Shown here piece by piece: positions 45,055 to 56,579 of a stretch of DNA of 64,000 bases. The translations under genes were made by a program, and so were the position numbers. The number at the start of each line of letters is the position of its first letter. Positions within the stretch are counted from its first letter, which is position 1. The notes below the pieces were generated by a model. That model saw only the letters and a program-made list of their open reading frames with translations. It searched no databases and was not told the origin of the DNA. The stretch lies in assembly GCF_900497805.2 (NCBI RefSeq), contig NW_020954585.1, positions 42,569,250 through 42,633,249 of the forward strand, given 5' to 3'. The stretch comes from Vombatus ursinus (taxonomy: Eukaryota > Chordata > Mammalia > Diprotodontia > Vombatidae).

Positions 45055-45830
45055 TTCAGTCTAATCTAACAAGCTTTTATTAAAAGCCTACTATATAGCA
45101 AGCCCTGTTCCAGGTGCTTTTTTGACAGGGAGCAAAAACTAACCAGAAATAGTTCCTACCCTAAAGGAACTAATATTTGGTTTGAGGAGGGAGGGAGATC
45201 TTTTTTTCAAAAGCTGTGATTTCACCTCCATCCAATGCTCCATATGAAAAGGTTCCTCTACCAATGCAGATTGTCAAGTGTTCTGCAGTTTGATGTAGTG
45301 GGCAGATAGCCAGCCTATATACTAGGAAGACCAGGGTTCAAGACCTCCCTATGATATATACTGCTTGTATGATCCTGGGTAAGTCATTTAACTACTTAGC
45401 ACTTCAGTCAATTTTCTAAGACTATAATTTGCAGAGGTCCAAATTTCATTGGTATAGGGAACTTTCAGGTGAAGAAGTTCTCTACCAGTGCAGGTCAGCA
45501 CCTCACCTGGAATTTAGTCTTAAAGAGTTGGTGAGTCACTGAAAGGTTGTAATTTGCTCAGAATCACACAGTCAGGATGTATCAGAAAATGAACTGGGGG
45601 GAGGAAAATAGTATAGAGTGAGAGGGTGAAAGCAGAAGATATAGCAAATAAACAGATGTTTATGAGTGTGATAAACCAAGCAGGGAAAGAACATTAATAA
45701 CTAAAGGGATCAGGAAAGACATCTGGTCTGAGAAAGCATATGAGCTGAGCCTTGAAGGAAGCTAAGGATTTCACAAGGAGGGGAGGCAGAGAGAGAAGGT
45801 GATGAAGTGCATTCCAGGCATCGAAAATAT
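45055..45830 (-). repeat. L2 LINE split by two SINEs
   Basis: 45055-45205 carries the L2 end (GCTTTTATTAAAAGCCTACT). 45605-45830 continues it (AGCATATGAGCTGAGCCTTG, TGCATTCCAGGCATCG). Confidence 0.75.
45285..45600. repeat. Two Ther-2-like SINEs head to head
   Basis: A + copy (45285-45435, AAGACCAGGGTTCAAGACC, ACTATAATTTGCAGAG) abuts a - copy (45436-45600, TCATTGGTATAGGGAACTTT, ACCAGTGCAGGTCAGCACC). Confidence 0.7.
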
Positions 45831-46021
45831 TTCTCTCCAGTCAAAGACATTTTAGAATTTTTTTCAATTATTTCCATCACAGTCATTGTTGCTTAATTAC
45901 CAAGAGCTTGATTATAGGACACACTTGGGTTTTGTGAGAATTGTATTTAAGAAGAAGGTACTATCCATATCCAGACCAATATGCCATTGAGTAAAAAAAG
46001 ATCTAGGTGTGGACCACTAGC

Positions 46022-48250
46022 TGTCAATCAGTCAATAAATATTTTTTAAATACCTACTATGTGCAAGGCACTGTGTTAAGCACTCAGCATACAAAAAGAG
46101 ACAAAAGACAGTACCAGCCTCAAGGAATTCACAATCTAATGAAGGAGACAATAAGCAAATAAATATGTACCAAAAGAAAACTATATATAGGATAAATAGA
46201 AAATAATTAAATAAGGTAAGACCCTAGAATTAAGAGGTGTTGGGAAACTCCCTGCAGAAGATGGAATTTTAGCTGAGACCTTAGCTTAGAAAGGCCAATG
46301 TCTTCCACTGCATTGTGGGCCATCTCCAATTGTCCTGATCTGTATCTGACCACTGAACCCAGATGGCTCCAGAGGAGAAACTGAGGCTGGTGACTTTGCA
46401 CAGCCCTCCCTCACTTAAATCCAATTCACTTGCAAGTCATGATATCATCTTCTTGATGTCAAGGTCCTCTTTGAGAAGAAAGGACAAACAACAACAACAA
46501 CAACAAAGGAAACCAGAGAAGCCAGTAGGTTATTTCTCTGGTGATAAAGAGGAAGAGCATTCCAGGCATGGAAGACAGCCAGAGAAAATGCCCATATTTA
46601 AGAGATGGAAGGTGAACGAGAGTTTAGGGGGGAAGAATGCATTCAGTTTGGGAAGTGTTGAGTTTAAGACATCTACTAGACATCCAGTTCAAGATATCTG
46701 AAAGGCAGTTGGAGATTGGAGATTGGAGATCAACAAAGAGGTTAGGGAAGAATAGGTAGCCTTGAGAATCATCAGCATAAAGATGATAATTAAATCCATA
46801 GGAGTTAATGAGATCACTAAGTGAAGTAGTATAGAAGAAGAGAAGAGGTTCGAGTACTGAATCCTCTAGTTAGAAAGTATGATCTAGATGAAGATCCAGC
46901 AAAAGAGACTAGGAAGGAATGATCTGATAGTAGGAGAAGAACCAGGAGAATGTGGGTCGCCAAAAATCTAGAGAGAAGAAAATAGAAAAGATGGTGATCG
47001 ACAATGTCAGAGGTTGCAGAGAGATTGCAGAGAATAAGGACTAAGAAAAAGTCATTGGATTTGGCCATTAAGAGATGATAGGTAACTTTGGAGGGAGGAG
47101 TTTCAGTAGAATGATGGGGTTAGAAACCAGATTGGAAGAAATTAAGAAGAGAGTGAGAGAAGAAAAAGAAGAGGTGTCCTTTTTGAGGAGTTTACTCACA
47201 AAGGACAGAAGAGATATAGGATGATAGTTAGAAGGAATGTAAGGATCAAGTGAGAGTTTTTTGGGGATGGGGTAGACATGAACATGTTTGTAGGCAATAG
47301 GAAAGGAGCCTGTAGAGGGAGAGATTGAAAATAAGTGAAAGAGTGAGGATGACAGAGGGGCAATCCGTTGGTAGAGACAGTATGGAATGGCATTTCTTGT
47401 ACAGGTTGAGGGGTTAGCCTTGGTAGGGAGTAAGACCACTTCTGCACATGAGACAGGGGTGAAGGAAGAGATTATCAGAAGGCTTATGAATGTTATGAGA
47501 TGAGGAAGAGGGGAAAAGAGGGAGCTCATAGAAAATGGTCTCTCAGTAAAATAGGAGTCAAGGTTCTCATCAGAGAAGATTGGGGAGAAAGGGTCATGGG
47601 AGGTTTAAGGAAGGATAAAAAGTTTGGACGAGCTGCTATGGAGAGTGGGATAGTGAGTTGATAAGAGAGGTATAGTAGGATTGCTCATCAGCAGTGAGGG
47701 CCCAGTTGAAGTTCTATAACATAAATTTTTGGTGGACTCAATAACACCAGTGGCATGATTTTGTGATTTTCTCCACCTTTGTTCAGCAGCACATGCATAG
47801 GCATGAAGGTGGCAGGTGGTGGGAGTGATCCAAGGTTGAGGTTTGGCAGGGTGCAATCAGTGATAAGGGAGCTAGAGACTCAAGGCAAGAGAACAGTATC
47901 AAGTTGAACTGGTTCACCAAGGTCAAGATAGGGAGAAGAGGATAGAATGGTTAGTGCAAGTATGATGGCCTGGGAGAGAACAGAGGAATCAAAGAATTGA
48001 AGGTTACAGTACGGATGAAGAGTGAGGTTATACAAGCAAAGGCAAAGGAAGGGGTGGAAAGTCAATAGATTATGGTCAGATGAGAGGACTATAGAATTCT
48101 TGAACACAGAGGTGTTGCATTTGTGAGTGGTGGTAAGATCAAGGGTATTACCATCTTTATGTGAGGCTGAGGTGGAGTAGAGGAGTTGATCATGGAAAAT
48201 GAGTAGGTTGAGGAACTGAGTGGTTAAGGTGTATGAACGAGAGTCAACAT
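46022..48250 (-). repeat. L2 LINE, about 2 kb, with RT domain remnants
   Basis: Begins at the antisense end (AAATACCTACTATGTGCAAG). On the minus strand it encodes CR1-clade reverse-transcriptase motifs: SNYHPISLLSFVSKLLKK (about 47190-47250) and LSATSDIVDHHLFYFLL (near 46960-47030). 47880-48107 carries upstream ORF2 sequence. Frames are broken; old. Confidence 0.9.
46284..46499 (+). repeat. RTE-type 3' end or SINE with (CAA)n tail, nested in L2
   Basis: CCAGATGGCTCCAGAGGAGA, ACAGCCCTCCCTCACTTAAA, AAGTCATGATATCATCTTC and an ACAACAACAACAACAAC end. A shorter copy lies at 52424. L2 sequence resumes at both sides. Confidence 0.75.
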
Positions 48251-49563
48251 ATGGCAGTCTTTATAGCTTAATAAAGGCTAATAAATGTTCCAAATTGAAT
48301 TGCTCCTGCTCTTTTTTCCCTTCCTCTCTTGTTTTTTTCCCAAAGATTCTTAGAAATGTAGTTCCTGAGCCCGTTTCCTGTCCCTGTGCCCCTTCCACTC
48401 ACCTCTGCCTTTGTTCTTTTTCCATCTCTTTTTTCCTCCTCTTTTTTCATACCCCTACAGGGTGTGGTGACACTGTCAGCTCTCTGTCCCCCTGGACAAA
48501 TCATCCACAGTTCATAAGTAAGAATTGAAGTTGTCTTGAGTTTTCCAACACCCAGGACATCTGAAGAAAGGGAGAATGAGCATGGAATGAAATCTGCTGC
48601 TCAAAGATGGGAGGAAAATGGGGAGAAGACATAGGAAAGGATTATGGGATGGAAGCCCATTTATGGAAAACAGGAGCCTTAACCTTAGGTCTTTGATAAG
48701 AGGAGCAGATGAGGAAACGCCGACGTTAATGTAAAGTAATGCTGTGTACTGGAGAAAGTCCAGGGATCCTTCTACCCATGAAGAGGCTATGAGAGGAACA
48801 GCATTCCATCAAATCTAGATATCACTAGAGTCAATGCAGTTATAATCTTTAAACTAGATAATTAATATATGGTGACTTTCAGAGAGGTCTATATGGGGGA
48901 AAGCACAGGCAGGAATCATGGGAAGTACTTAGTCATGGTTATCTGGGGCTCCTGGGAATTTTCCCATTTGTCTTTGCCTTTGTATGTGAAGCCAGCTACC
49001 AGTCATGTGGGAGAGACTGCCTGCACAATGAGTGGCACATACAGCGGTGTGCTGGAACTGACTAAGTTGTTCAGGATTCCAAGAACTGATTCTTAAATTT
49101 CACTTTGAACATTTACACCTCAGAAAAAAGCACATGCTATAAATCAAGGCTTGATTTATTTTTGGCTGATTGTCGAGACTTAAGAAAGTGATGGAGAAAA
49201 TGTTGATAATGTATATTAGACTTTAAAGAGTGTCATGCATACTTTTTTTCTGGAGGGCCAGTTGTTAAGCATTTACCAGCATGCCCCTGGATATTTGTCT
49301 TTCCCTCCCCAACCCCCAACCCAGGCTGTCTATACTGGTCCAAAATTGTGTTGATGGGCTCCTGCTAAGAGTTCAGAAACAGATCCCACCAAAAAGATAA
49401 AGCTGCAATGATGAGCTGGGTTCCAGATTCAACCCAGAGTTTTTTATCTGGCTATGCCACCTGATGTTTCTGCTCTCAAGAAAGGCATGCAACAGGACAC
49501 AGCATAAGGTTGCTGGAGACTTAGATGCAGACCTTTTGTCTCTTCAGAGGTGTGTGTATTGAC
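48251..49563. other. Unassigned stretch
   Basis: A pyrimidine tract ending CATACCCCTACAG (48465) followed by an open stretch imitates an acceptor and exon, without recognisable protein. 48540-49240 is repeat-poor. Confidence 0.4.
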
Positions 49564-49822
49564 ATGGGGCAGCTGGGAAGTGCAGTGGATAGAGAGCCTG
49601 CCTTAGAGTCAGGAATACTCATCTTCATGAATTCAAATCCAGCCTCAGACACTAACTAGTTGTGTGACCCTGGGCAAATCACTTAACCCTATTTGTCTCA
49701 GTTCCTCATCTGTAAAATGGACTGGAGAAGGAAATGGCAAACCACTCTTGTTTCTTTGCCAAGAAAACTCCAAATGGAGTCCCAAAGAGTCAGTCATGAC
49801 TGAAAAACAAATGACTGAATAA
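49564..49822 (+). repeat. MAR1-type CORE-SINE
   Basis: GGCAGCTGGGAAGTGCAGTG head, CTCAGTTCCTCATCTGTAAA and TCAGTCATGACTGAAAAAC tail. Confidence 0.92.
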
Positions 49823-50024
49823 TGCATTCATGTATGTAAACATAGATGCATGTGAGTATAAATGTTTTTGCAGAAAGGGAAACCTGCTGATATTGATAGT
49901 AATGACAGATTCTGGCAAATTTACAAAGATGTAAACAATACAGCCTGGCAATTTAAAAGTAATACTGATGATTTAATATTTATGTAGGATGCTTACCAAC
50001 TTCTACCTGATTACCATATTCAGT

Positions 50025-50165
50025 TCAATTCAATTCATTTTAGCAAATTATTAAGTGCCTACTATGTGCTAGACTCAAGACACAATGACCAAAAAACAAT
50101 AATAATAATGAAGCAGTTTCTGACCTCAAGGAACAACTTATATTCTTCTGGACAACAAACACTAC
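50025..50165 (-). repeat. L2 LINE 3' end
   Basis: AAATTATTAAGTGCCTACTA and TTTCTGACCTCAAGGAAC. Confidence 0.75.
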
Positions 50166-50522
50166 AAAACCCTGTTTCATGCAATAATGATTAGGGATAT
50201 CATGAAATAGGAGTTGAATGAGCTTTGTTATTGATGTATGTAATCACAGCAGTGCACAGAGGCTTGCCTGCACATGCCCAGATCTCCTAAAGAGGGGGTC
50301 ACTGCATCTCTGAATCCTCTACCAAGTGAGTGAGGGTAGCCTCCTTTAATTGGCCGCATAAATGCCAAAATGTGTTCAACTTGTGAGCCTGATTGTGAGA
50401 AGCACACACACACAAAATGAGCTCTTTTTCTGGGTGGACTCTTTTAAATGTTTATTCTCTCTGGTCAAATCCTTTTGTAAGCACACTAAGTCTATCCCCA
50501 TAATGAATACGAAGCTTCCTTG
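50166..50522. other. Unassigned intronic stretch
   Basis: Nothing recognised. Confidence 0.5.
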
Positions 50523-50785
50523 AAGCAGCCAGGTGGTAGAGCAGTCAGAGCACTGGACCTAGAGCCAGGAAGACTTGAGTTCAAATTCAGACTCTAACTC
50601 TTATTAGCTGTGTGACCCTAGGCAAGTCACTTAACCTCTGTCTGACTCAGTTTCCTCAACTGTAAATGGCAATAATAGTACCTACCTCCCAGGGTTGTTG
50701 TGAGGATCAAATAAAATAATATTTGTAAAGCATTTAGCACAGTACCTGGCACATAGCAGGTGCCATACATGCTTATTCCTTCCGT
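50523..50785 (+). repeat. MIR-type SINE, full length
   Basis: AGCCAGGTGGTAGAGCAGTC head, CTAGGCAAGTCACTTAACC, CCCAGGGTTGTTGTGAGGAT and an L2-like end AGTACCTGGCACATAGCAGG. Confidence 0.92.
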
Positions 50786-50940
50786 TCCAGCCCTGAGAAC
50801 AACCAGCATTCCAACTTCAGCCTGTCATTCATTCCTTCTGGTGAAGAAAGATAAATCTTCTTGCATATGTCAGAGATCTGCTTTTTACTGAAACAGTTCC
50901 ATACTAGTCGAGTATATCATGCCAGTAATCAAGGTCTTTT

Positions 50941-51270
50941 TACCCATTCATTCAACATTCAAGCATTTATTAAGCATCTACTCTATTCCAGACACTATTC
51001 TAGAAGCAAGAGAAACCAAAACAAAACCAAAAAAGTTCCTGCCTTCAAGGAGCTTATATTCTATAGGGGAAACAATGTATACAGATAAGTAAATTGAAAA
51101 TATATAGAAAATAATTTCCCTGGGAGAGGGGGAAAGCACTAGCAGCTAGGGAACCAGTACAAAGCAGTACCAGAGATGAGGCTTGAAAGAAGTTTGGGAT
51201 GCTAGAAGGCAGAGGTGAAAAGCAAGGGCATTACAGGCATAGGGCACAGCCTGTGCAAAGGCAGAGAGAT
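50941..51270 (-). repeat. L2 LINE 3' part
   Basis: AAGCATTTATTAAGCATCTA, CCTTCAAGGAGCTTATATTC, GGGCATTACAGGCATAGG and CTGTGCAAAGGCAGAG. Confidence 0.88.
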
Positions 51271-51887
51271 CAGATTCATTTTCACCTCCCCTCCATAACA
51301 TGGGCCTCTTTATTCAATTCCAATTTACTCATTTCAAGGAATAATCTCTTATCAAGAAAACATGCTTTTAGAATAAATACACACACACACACACACACAT
51401 ACACACACACACACTTCATCTCAAAATGCACTCAGGATGAGTTGTTTACAGGGATAAGCCATAAAGTGATTCATTCTCCCTCCTTGACCTTGCACAGTCT
51501 TCATTTGGCTATGCTGTATTTTGAGGCTAAGGTTGGAAATAAATGGAGAGCCATCTTACAGCTTTGTGCAGTGACATTAAGTACAAATCAAAATTTTTGG
51601 ATTCAGAAGATGAATTGCCATTTCAAAATCCTCTGAAGGGGAGCATTAATATGGTCACTGGCTGGCTGCTCACTTTGCAATTCTGCTGCCACCACCTGAG
51701 GACTTCAGGTCATTCTCTGGTGGCTACTGCCTCGGGACACAGACCCCTCCTCATCTCCAGCATCCTTCCGAGTGTTTGTTCATGTGATTGAAAATTGATT
51801 CTTTGATTATTCCTCTGGATAGCTTCCCAGACATCCCTATATTAACCTGATCAAGCTGCTTCTTTTTTTTTCTTTTGTAAACATGGA
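51271..51887. other. Unassigned stretch with CA repeat
   Basis: Apart from a CA microsatellite (51378-51414) nothing is recognised. Confidence 0.5.
51378..51414. repeat. (CA)n microsatellite
   Basis: About 18 CA units with one TA interruption. Confidence 0.95.
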
Positions 51888-52137
51888 CACCAGGCAACCA
51901 GGTGATGCAGTGGATAGAGCTCCAGGTCTGGAGCTCATCTTCCTGAATTTAAATCTGGCCTCAGACACTTACTAGTTTTGTGACCCTGGGTAAATCACTT
52001 TACCCTATTTGCCTCAGTTTCCTCATCTGTAAAATGAGCTGGAGAAGAAGATGACAAACCACTCCAGTATCTTTGCCAAGAAAACCCCAAAAGGAGTCAG
52101 GGAGAATCAGACACAATTGAAAAATGACTCACCAACA
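51888..52137 (+). repeat. MAR1-type CORE-SINE
   Basis: GCAACCAGGTGATGCAGTGG head, GAGCTGGAGAAGAAGATGAC and GAATCAGACACAATTGAAAA. Confidence 0.92.
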
Positions 52138-52423
52138 AATAGAGACACTGTATTTGCTTCATCCTAGTCCTTAGGAATTTCTCTTGTATTCCATGAAATT
52201 TCAAAAAACTTGTCTGTCTGCCTCCAATCTCTCCCTGATAGACATATACGCATATGAGGAAGGTTTCTTCGTTATACATATATTCCTCTTCGTCACTCCT
52301 CTGCTTAAAATCCTTCAATGACTCCCCCTAGCCTACCAAATAAAGTCCAACCCCTTACCTTGGTACTCCAGGCCCTTCATTAACTGACACTAAGCTACCT
52401 GATCTATGTCTTGCTACCAGACC

Positions 52424-52563
52424 CAGATGGCTCCGGAGGAGAAAGTGAGGCTGGTGACTGCACAGCCCTCCCTCACTTAAATCCAATTCCCTTGCAAGTC
52501 ATGACATCACCTTCCTAATGTCATGGTCCTCTTCCAGAACGAAGGAAAAACCACAACAAACAA
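52424..52563 (+). repeat. RTE-type 3' end or SINE nested in L2
   Basis: CCAGATGGCTCCGGAGGAGA, GACTGCACAGCCCTCCCTCA and GTCATGGTCCTCTTCCAGAA, ending AACAAACAACA; same family as 46284. Confidence 0.75.
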
Positions 52564-52778
52564 CACCTATTCATGGCCAAATATTCTATTCCGACTATAC
52601 TGGACTGTTCCTCATTCCCCAGATCCATCCTGCCTCCACACCTTTGCTCACACCATTCCTTCCAGATGACATGTTCTCCCCCTTCTCTGCTGGTAGAAAT
52701 GCTGCCCATCCTTTAAGTCCCACCTTAAATATCATCTCCTAATTTCCGTAATCAGTTACTGTCTTTCTTCCCAGCCAA

Positions 52779-52985
52779 CAGTCAACAAACATTTTATTAA
52801 GCACTGCACTGAATGCTAGGGATATAAAGAAAGACCAAAAAAATGAGTCCTTGCCCTCAAGGAGCTTACATTCTAAAAGGGGGTATGATATGTAAATAGG
52901 TGAATACAAGATATATGCAGAGTAGGTGGAAGGTGATTTCTGAGGGACCAGGAAAGGCCTCCTGCAGAAGATGGCATTTGATCTA
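52779..52985 (-). repeat. L2 LINE 3' part nested in sense L2
   Basis: CAACAAACATTTTATTAAGC, CCTTGCCCTCAAGGAGCTTA and AGGAAAGGCCTCCTGCAG. Confidence 0.82.
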
Positions 52986-53060
52986 AAATTACTTTGATTT
53001 GCTTCTCTCTTATATACTTATCTTACAATATTTTGCATCATAATTATTTGCGGAAGTCAT

Positions 53061-54129
53061 CTGTGGCTCAGGAGCACCACAAGGGACTCTAGTTCATACA
53101 GATTGGGTTCACTCCTAGCAGCCTCAATCTAAGTTCCCATCCCAGTATAAAACTGCAGAGAAATCTTAGAAACAAAATTTAGCGTGGTCTGTGTTCAGGC
53201 CTCCCCAAATGTGGGTAACAAAGTCTCCTCCCACAAAGATTCTCAGTGAATAATATGAGTAGCAGGTATGGGACAACTTTGAACTTCTGCCTCCCCCAAG
53301 AAATACGTAAGATGCAAAGGACTCACAGGCATGCATTAACAAAAACAGCTTTCAGACTCCCCCAGAAGATAAATAACATTTGTGGAATTGCTGAACAAGT
53401 ATTCTCCATTCATCTCAGATTCACATCATCTAAGCAATTCACAGCCATATTACAGAAGGTTGGCAAGGTCCAATGTGCTGACCCCCATGTGACCCAGCCG
53501 TAGACCCCAGCTGTCGGATGCTGCTATGGGCAGTCCACTTCTCCATGTTTTAAGGAAATCTTCCCCCTCTGTGCATATGGCCCCTGAGTGAGGAAATCAG
53601 CCTTAGAATTACCTATGAGTTAATAATCCCCAAAGGCCAGAAGCATCTATTTGCAAGATTGCTGATCTCTGATCTGTGTTCATAAATTTTTCTTTTAAAC
53701 AGGGAATGGATATAATCTGCAGCAATTTGTGCCTTTGTATGCATGTTTTAGTGATGCATGTGTTGGGAGAGGGGGTCAAAGAAAGAGAAAATGAAGCATG
53801 ATAATAAATTACGTTATGGCAATACATAGGCAGAGGAGAGAGGGTAGTGTCCGCAGTTAGCCAGGAATCAGTGTCGCTTACAGATTGCCTTGAGGTGTAA
53901 TACTTATTTTTAACCCGAGTTATGATAGGCCAGGCAAACCAGAAGCTGGGTGGGCAGAACCGAGGACCTGATGTTCACAGGTACGTAATACAATCCCAGG
54001 ATTAGGATACACTGAAGAAACATTCAGCTGGGGCAGATTCCAGACAATATAATGGTGGGTGATATATATGGGTGCTATGGAAAGAAAGGCTGGAAGTGAA
54101 ATGGAAGGAAGGCAGGGACTGGGATGGTG
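53061..54129. other. Unassigned intronic stretch
   Basis: About 1 kb with no named repeat. The part at 53240-53560 is complex sequence with a local open frame of 85 codons and no recognised homology. Confidence 0.4.
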
Positions 54130-54365
54130 AGAACAGTTAGGTAGCACTATAGTGCACAGAGCACCAGGCCTGCAGTCAGCACAGCTCCTCTTCCTGAGTT
54201 CAAATCTGGCCTCAGACCTGGGCAAGTCACTTAACTCTATTTGCCTCATTTTCTTCACCTGTAAAATAAACTGGAGAAGGAAATGGCAAACCACTGCAGT
54301 GTCTCTGCCAAGACAACCCCAAATGGGGTCATGAAGAGTCAGACATGGCTGAAAAACCACTCAGT
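54130..54365 (+). repeat. MAR1-type CORE-SINE
   Basis: Internal part after the B box shortened; GGAGAAGGAAATGGCAAACC and GGGGTCATGAAGAGTCAGAC are well preserved. Confidence 0.9.
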
Positions 54366-54414
54366 GGGATGATGAGAGATCTCAAAACCGTGGAATTTGA
54401 GGATTGCAAAAAGG

Positions 54415-54525
54415 AGCAGGGGATGTAAATTCCCTGAGGGTAGAGACTGTTTTTGACATTCTTTTTATCCCTAGTGCTTAGCACAATGCCTGGCACATAG
54501 TAAGTGCTTAATAAATATTTTATGT
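54415..54525 (+). repeat. L2 LINE 3' end
   Basis: CCCTGAGGGTAGAGACTGTT, GCTTAGCACAATGCCTGGC and TAAGTGCTTAATAAATA. Confidence 0.88.
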
Positions 54526-54544
54526 ATCTCTCTACCTGAGCCTA

Positions 54545-54712
54545 AGTTTGAGAATGCATATGTTGTAAATTGAGATCACTATCACACCCACTTCACCGGA
54601 TTGTTGAACAGCTCAAATGAGGTAATAATGTGTAAAGTGCTTGAAAACTCAAATGAGCATAATATAGGCAGTGTTTTGCAAACTTTAAAGTGCTATATAA
54701 ATATGAACTGTT
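54545..54712 (+). repeat. MIR-type SINE 3' part
   Basis: GGATTGTTGAACAGCTCAAA and GTGTAAAGTGCTTGAAAAC. Confidence 0.7.
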
Positions 54713-54714
54713 AT

Positions 54715-54915
54715 GATAAGATCATAGATTTAGAGCTAAAAGGAAACAGACATCATCTCGTCCAAGTCCCTCATTTTACAGGTGAGGAAAATGAGGCCCA
54801 TAGAGGTTAATTGATTTGCCCAATGTCACATAGGAAGTAAATGGCAGAACTGGAATTTGAACTCAGGGCCTCTGCCTCTGCAACCAACATTCTTTCTCCT
54901 ATACCATTGATTCTT
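54715..54915 (-). repeat. MIR/Ther-1-type SINE
   Basis: TTTAGAGCTAAAAGGAAACA, TTTACAGGTGAGGAAAATGA and ATTTGAACTCAGGGCC. Confidence 0.85.
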
Positions 54916-55288
54916 TCAGGTATATTGTGATTAAATAAGAGCATATTTACTTCATTCTTATCCAAACTTTCTTCTAAGGATTCGAAGAAGTAGGCAGGCT
55001 TCCCACCTTCCTTTTCTTCACAATGATCCCATTGAGGTAATTTTAGCTGAAGAGAAAACAGTGAGTGAACCTGCATTGCTAGGCAGAGAGACTGGAATCC
55101 AGATGTTCATGCTGCTACTCCAATATTCTTGCTGGGATTTGTAGCTCATAATAGTTCTTCCCCCAATCTGGAATCAGAAGAGAAAAAAAAAAAAAAAACA
55201 GGCACATACATTTTTTTTTTCACTAAAATGAGCTTTCTGTACATGCTCATGGGTTAGTACTAAGCCATATTTTCACTCCTCTTTTTTT
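54916..55288. other. Unassigned stretch
   Basis: A- and T-homopolymer runs near 55180-55220; no family recognised. Confidence 0.45.
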
Positions 55289-55304
55289 GAAAATGGCAGC
55301 TTCT

Positions 55305-55566
55305 CATACTATTTTCACTTTATTTTTGTGTATTTTTTTTCCTTTTGGTTTGTTTCTTCTTTCACAAAATGACTAATATGAAAATGTGTTTTACATGCTT
55401 GTACATATGTAACCTATATTAAATTGCTTACTATTTTAGAGAAGAGGGAGGGAAAGGAGGTAGGGGAAAAAATTTAAAACTCAATTTTTTAAAATGAATG
55501 TTAAAAAAATGTCTTTACATATAATTGGAAAAAATAAAATACTATTTGAAAGAAAATAGAAAAAAA
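55305..55566 (+). mobile_element. L1 3' end, 5'-truncated, with 16-bp TSD
   Basis: Marsupial-type L1 3' UTR: TTTACATGCTTGTACATATG, GAAGAGGGAGGGAAAGGAGG and TACATATAATTGGAAAAAAT, then AATAAA and an A-rich tail. GAAAATGGCAGCTTCT (55289-55304) and GAAAATGGTAGCTTCT (55567-55582) flank it. Confidence 0.88.
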
Positions 55567-55639
55567 GAAAATGGTAGCTTCTGAGCTAAACACAACACAT
55601 TCACCCAAGCTAAGCATGTGTATGCATGGGTCTGAGACA

Positions 55640-56284
55640 CCTACAAATTTCCAGACTCTTGATACATCTATTTTGGGTGGGGTCTATGGCAGAACCCGGA
55701 TGACCTCCATCCCCACCACCTCCAGCTCTACTGGCCGATTATGACCTCACCCAGCATGATCCTAGCTTACAAGTTTCTTCTCTGAAATAAGGATAAGCTT
55801 GCAAATGAGAAATTCAGGGCCTTTGTTCACCTATAAATTCAGTTTGTTTTGGACTCTGATCAAAAGAAATGCAAATGCTAAATTAATTTCCTTGCTACTT
55901 CCACATACTTTTTAATAACCTCTTATCAGGCCATTGACAGCTTTCTTGTTTTATGCATATTAACTATCTTATTAATTAGATAGCTTTGGTTTTCCACTAT
56001 AACTCTTTGTTGTTGTTTTTTTTCTAATCTGTACCTATTTTGCCTTGCTCACTGGATTATTTAGGCACGTTGCCCATTTTCTTAAAGGGACTTTTAGCCT
56101 CAGAAAATACATACCTTTCAATTAGCCATATACTCACATTTCAGCTTCAGCTTTAGCATCTGTCACTAATAGGGAATGTTTAGCCTCCTAGGATCCTGCC
56201 TCTAGATCTGAAAGGTACCTCTTCTTCCAAAGTGAATCTGATCATTAAGTTTCTTTACTTAGCTCATCATCCAGATGTTATCTC
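55640..56284. promoter_or_regulatory. Repeat-free candidate conserved enhancer
   Basis: Complex, AT-rich, repeat-free sequence bounded by an L1 end and a MAR1. It holds an octamer ATGCAAAT embedded in AAAAGAAATGCAAATGCTAA (about 55862), several TAATTA/TTAATT homeodomain-type cores, TTATGCATATTAAC and GGCCATTGACAGC within 150 bp. This composition is typical of deeply conserved non-coding elements, but conservation was not tested. Confidence 0.35.
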
Positions 56285-56296
56285 TGTACAGGTCAT

Positions 56297-56558
56297 TTTT
56301 GCTATTGTTATTCAGTAGTGTCTGACTCTCCCATGACCCCATTTGGGGTTTTCTTGGCAGAGATATTAGAGTGATTTGCCATTTCTTTCAGATTTCTTGC
56401 TCATTTTACAGATGAGGAAACAGAGGCAAACAAGATTAGGTGATTTGCTCAGGGTCACACAGCTAGAACATGTCTGAGGCTGGATTTGAACTCAAGAAAA
56501 TGAGTCTTCCTGACTCCAGGCTCAGCGTTCTGTGCACTGTGGTGCCACCTAGCAGCCT
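56297..56558 (-). repeat. MAR1-type CORE-SINE with TSD
   Basis: Complete antisense copy. TGTACAGGTCAT (56285-56296) and TGTGCAGGTCAT (56559-56570) flank it. Confidence 0.93.
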
Positions 56559-56579
56559 TGTGCAGGTCATACTAGAATG

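Larger units (their letters stand above)
52275..53060 (+). repeat. L2 LINE with two nested inserts
   Basis: ACTCCTCTGCTTAAAATCC, TACTCCAGGCCCTTCATTAA, then CCGACTATACTGGACTGTTC, TTTGCTCACACCATTCC and TTAAATATCATCTCC. A final piece (52986-53060) resumes after an antisense L2. Confidence 0.8.

Noticed and set aside
47068-47529. 153-codon minus-strand open frame as a possible new gene.
   Set aside because: It is L2 reverse-transcriptase sequence (NYHPISLLSFVSKLLKK), part of an old LINE.
48465-48528. Exon-like stretch after a pyrimidine tract and CTACAG.
   Set aside because: No protein similarity recognised, no convincing donor in frame, and it follows a T-rich low-complexity run.
51378-51414. 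Direct-repeat arrays as possible CRISPR-like structures.
   Set aside because: They are CA, AT, GGAA or TC microsatellites without spacers, in a vertebrate intron.
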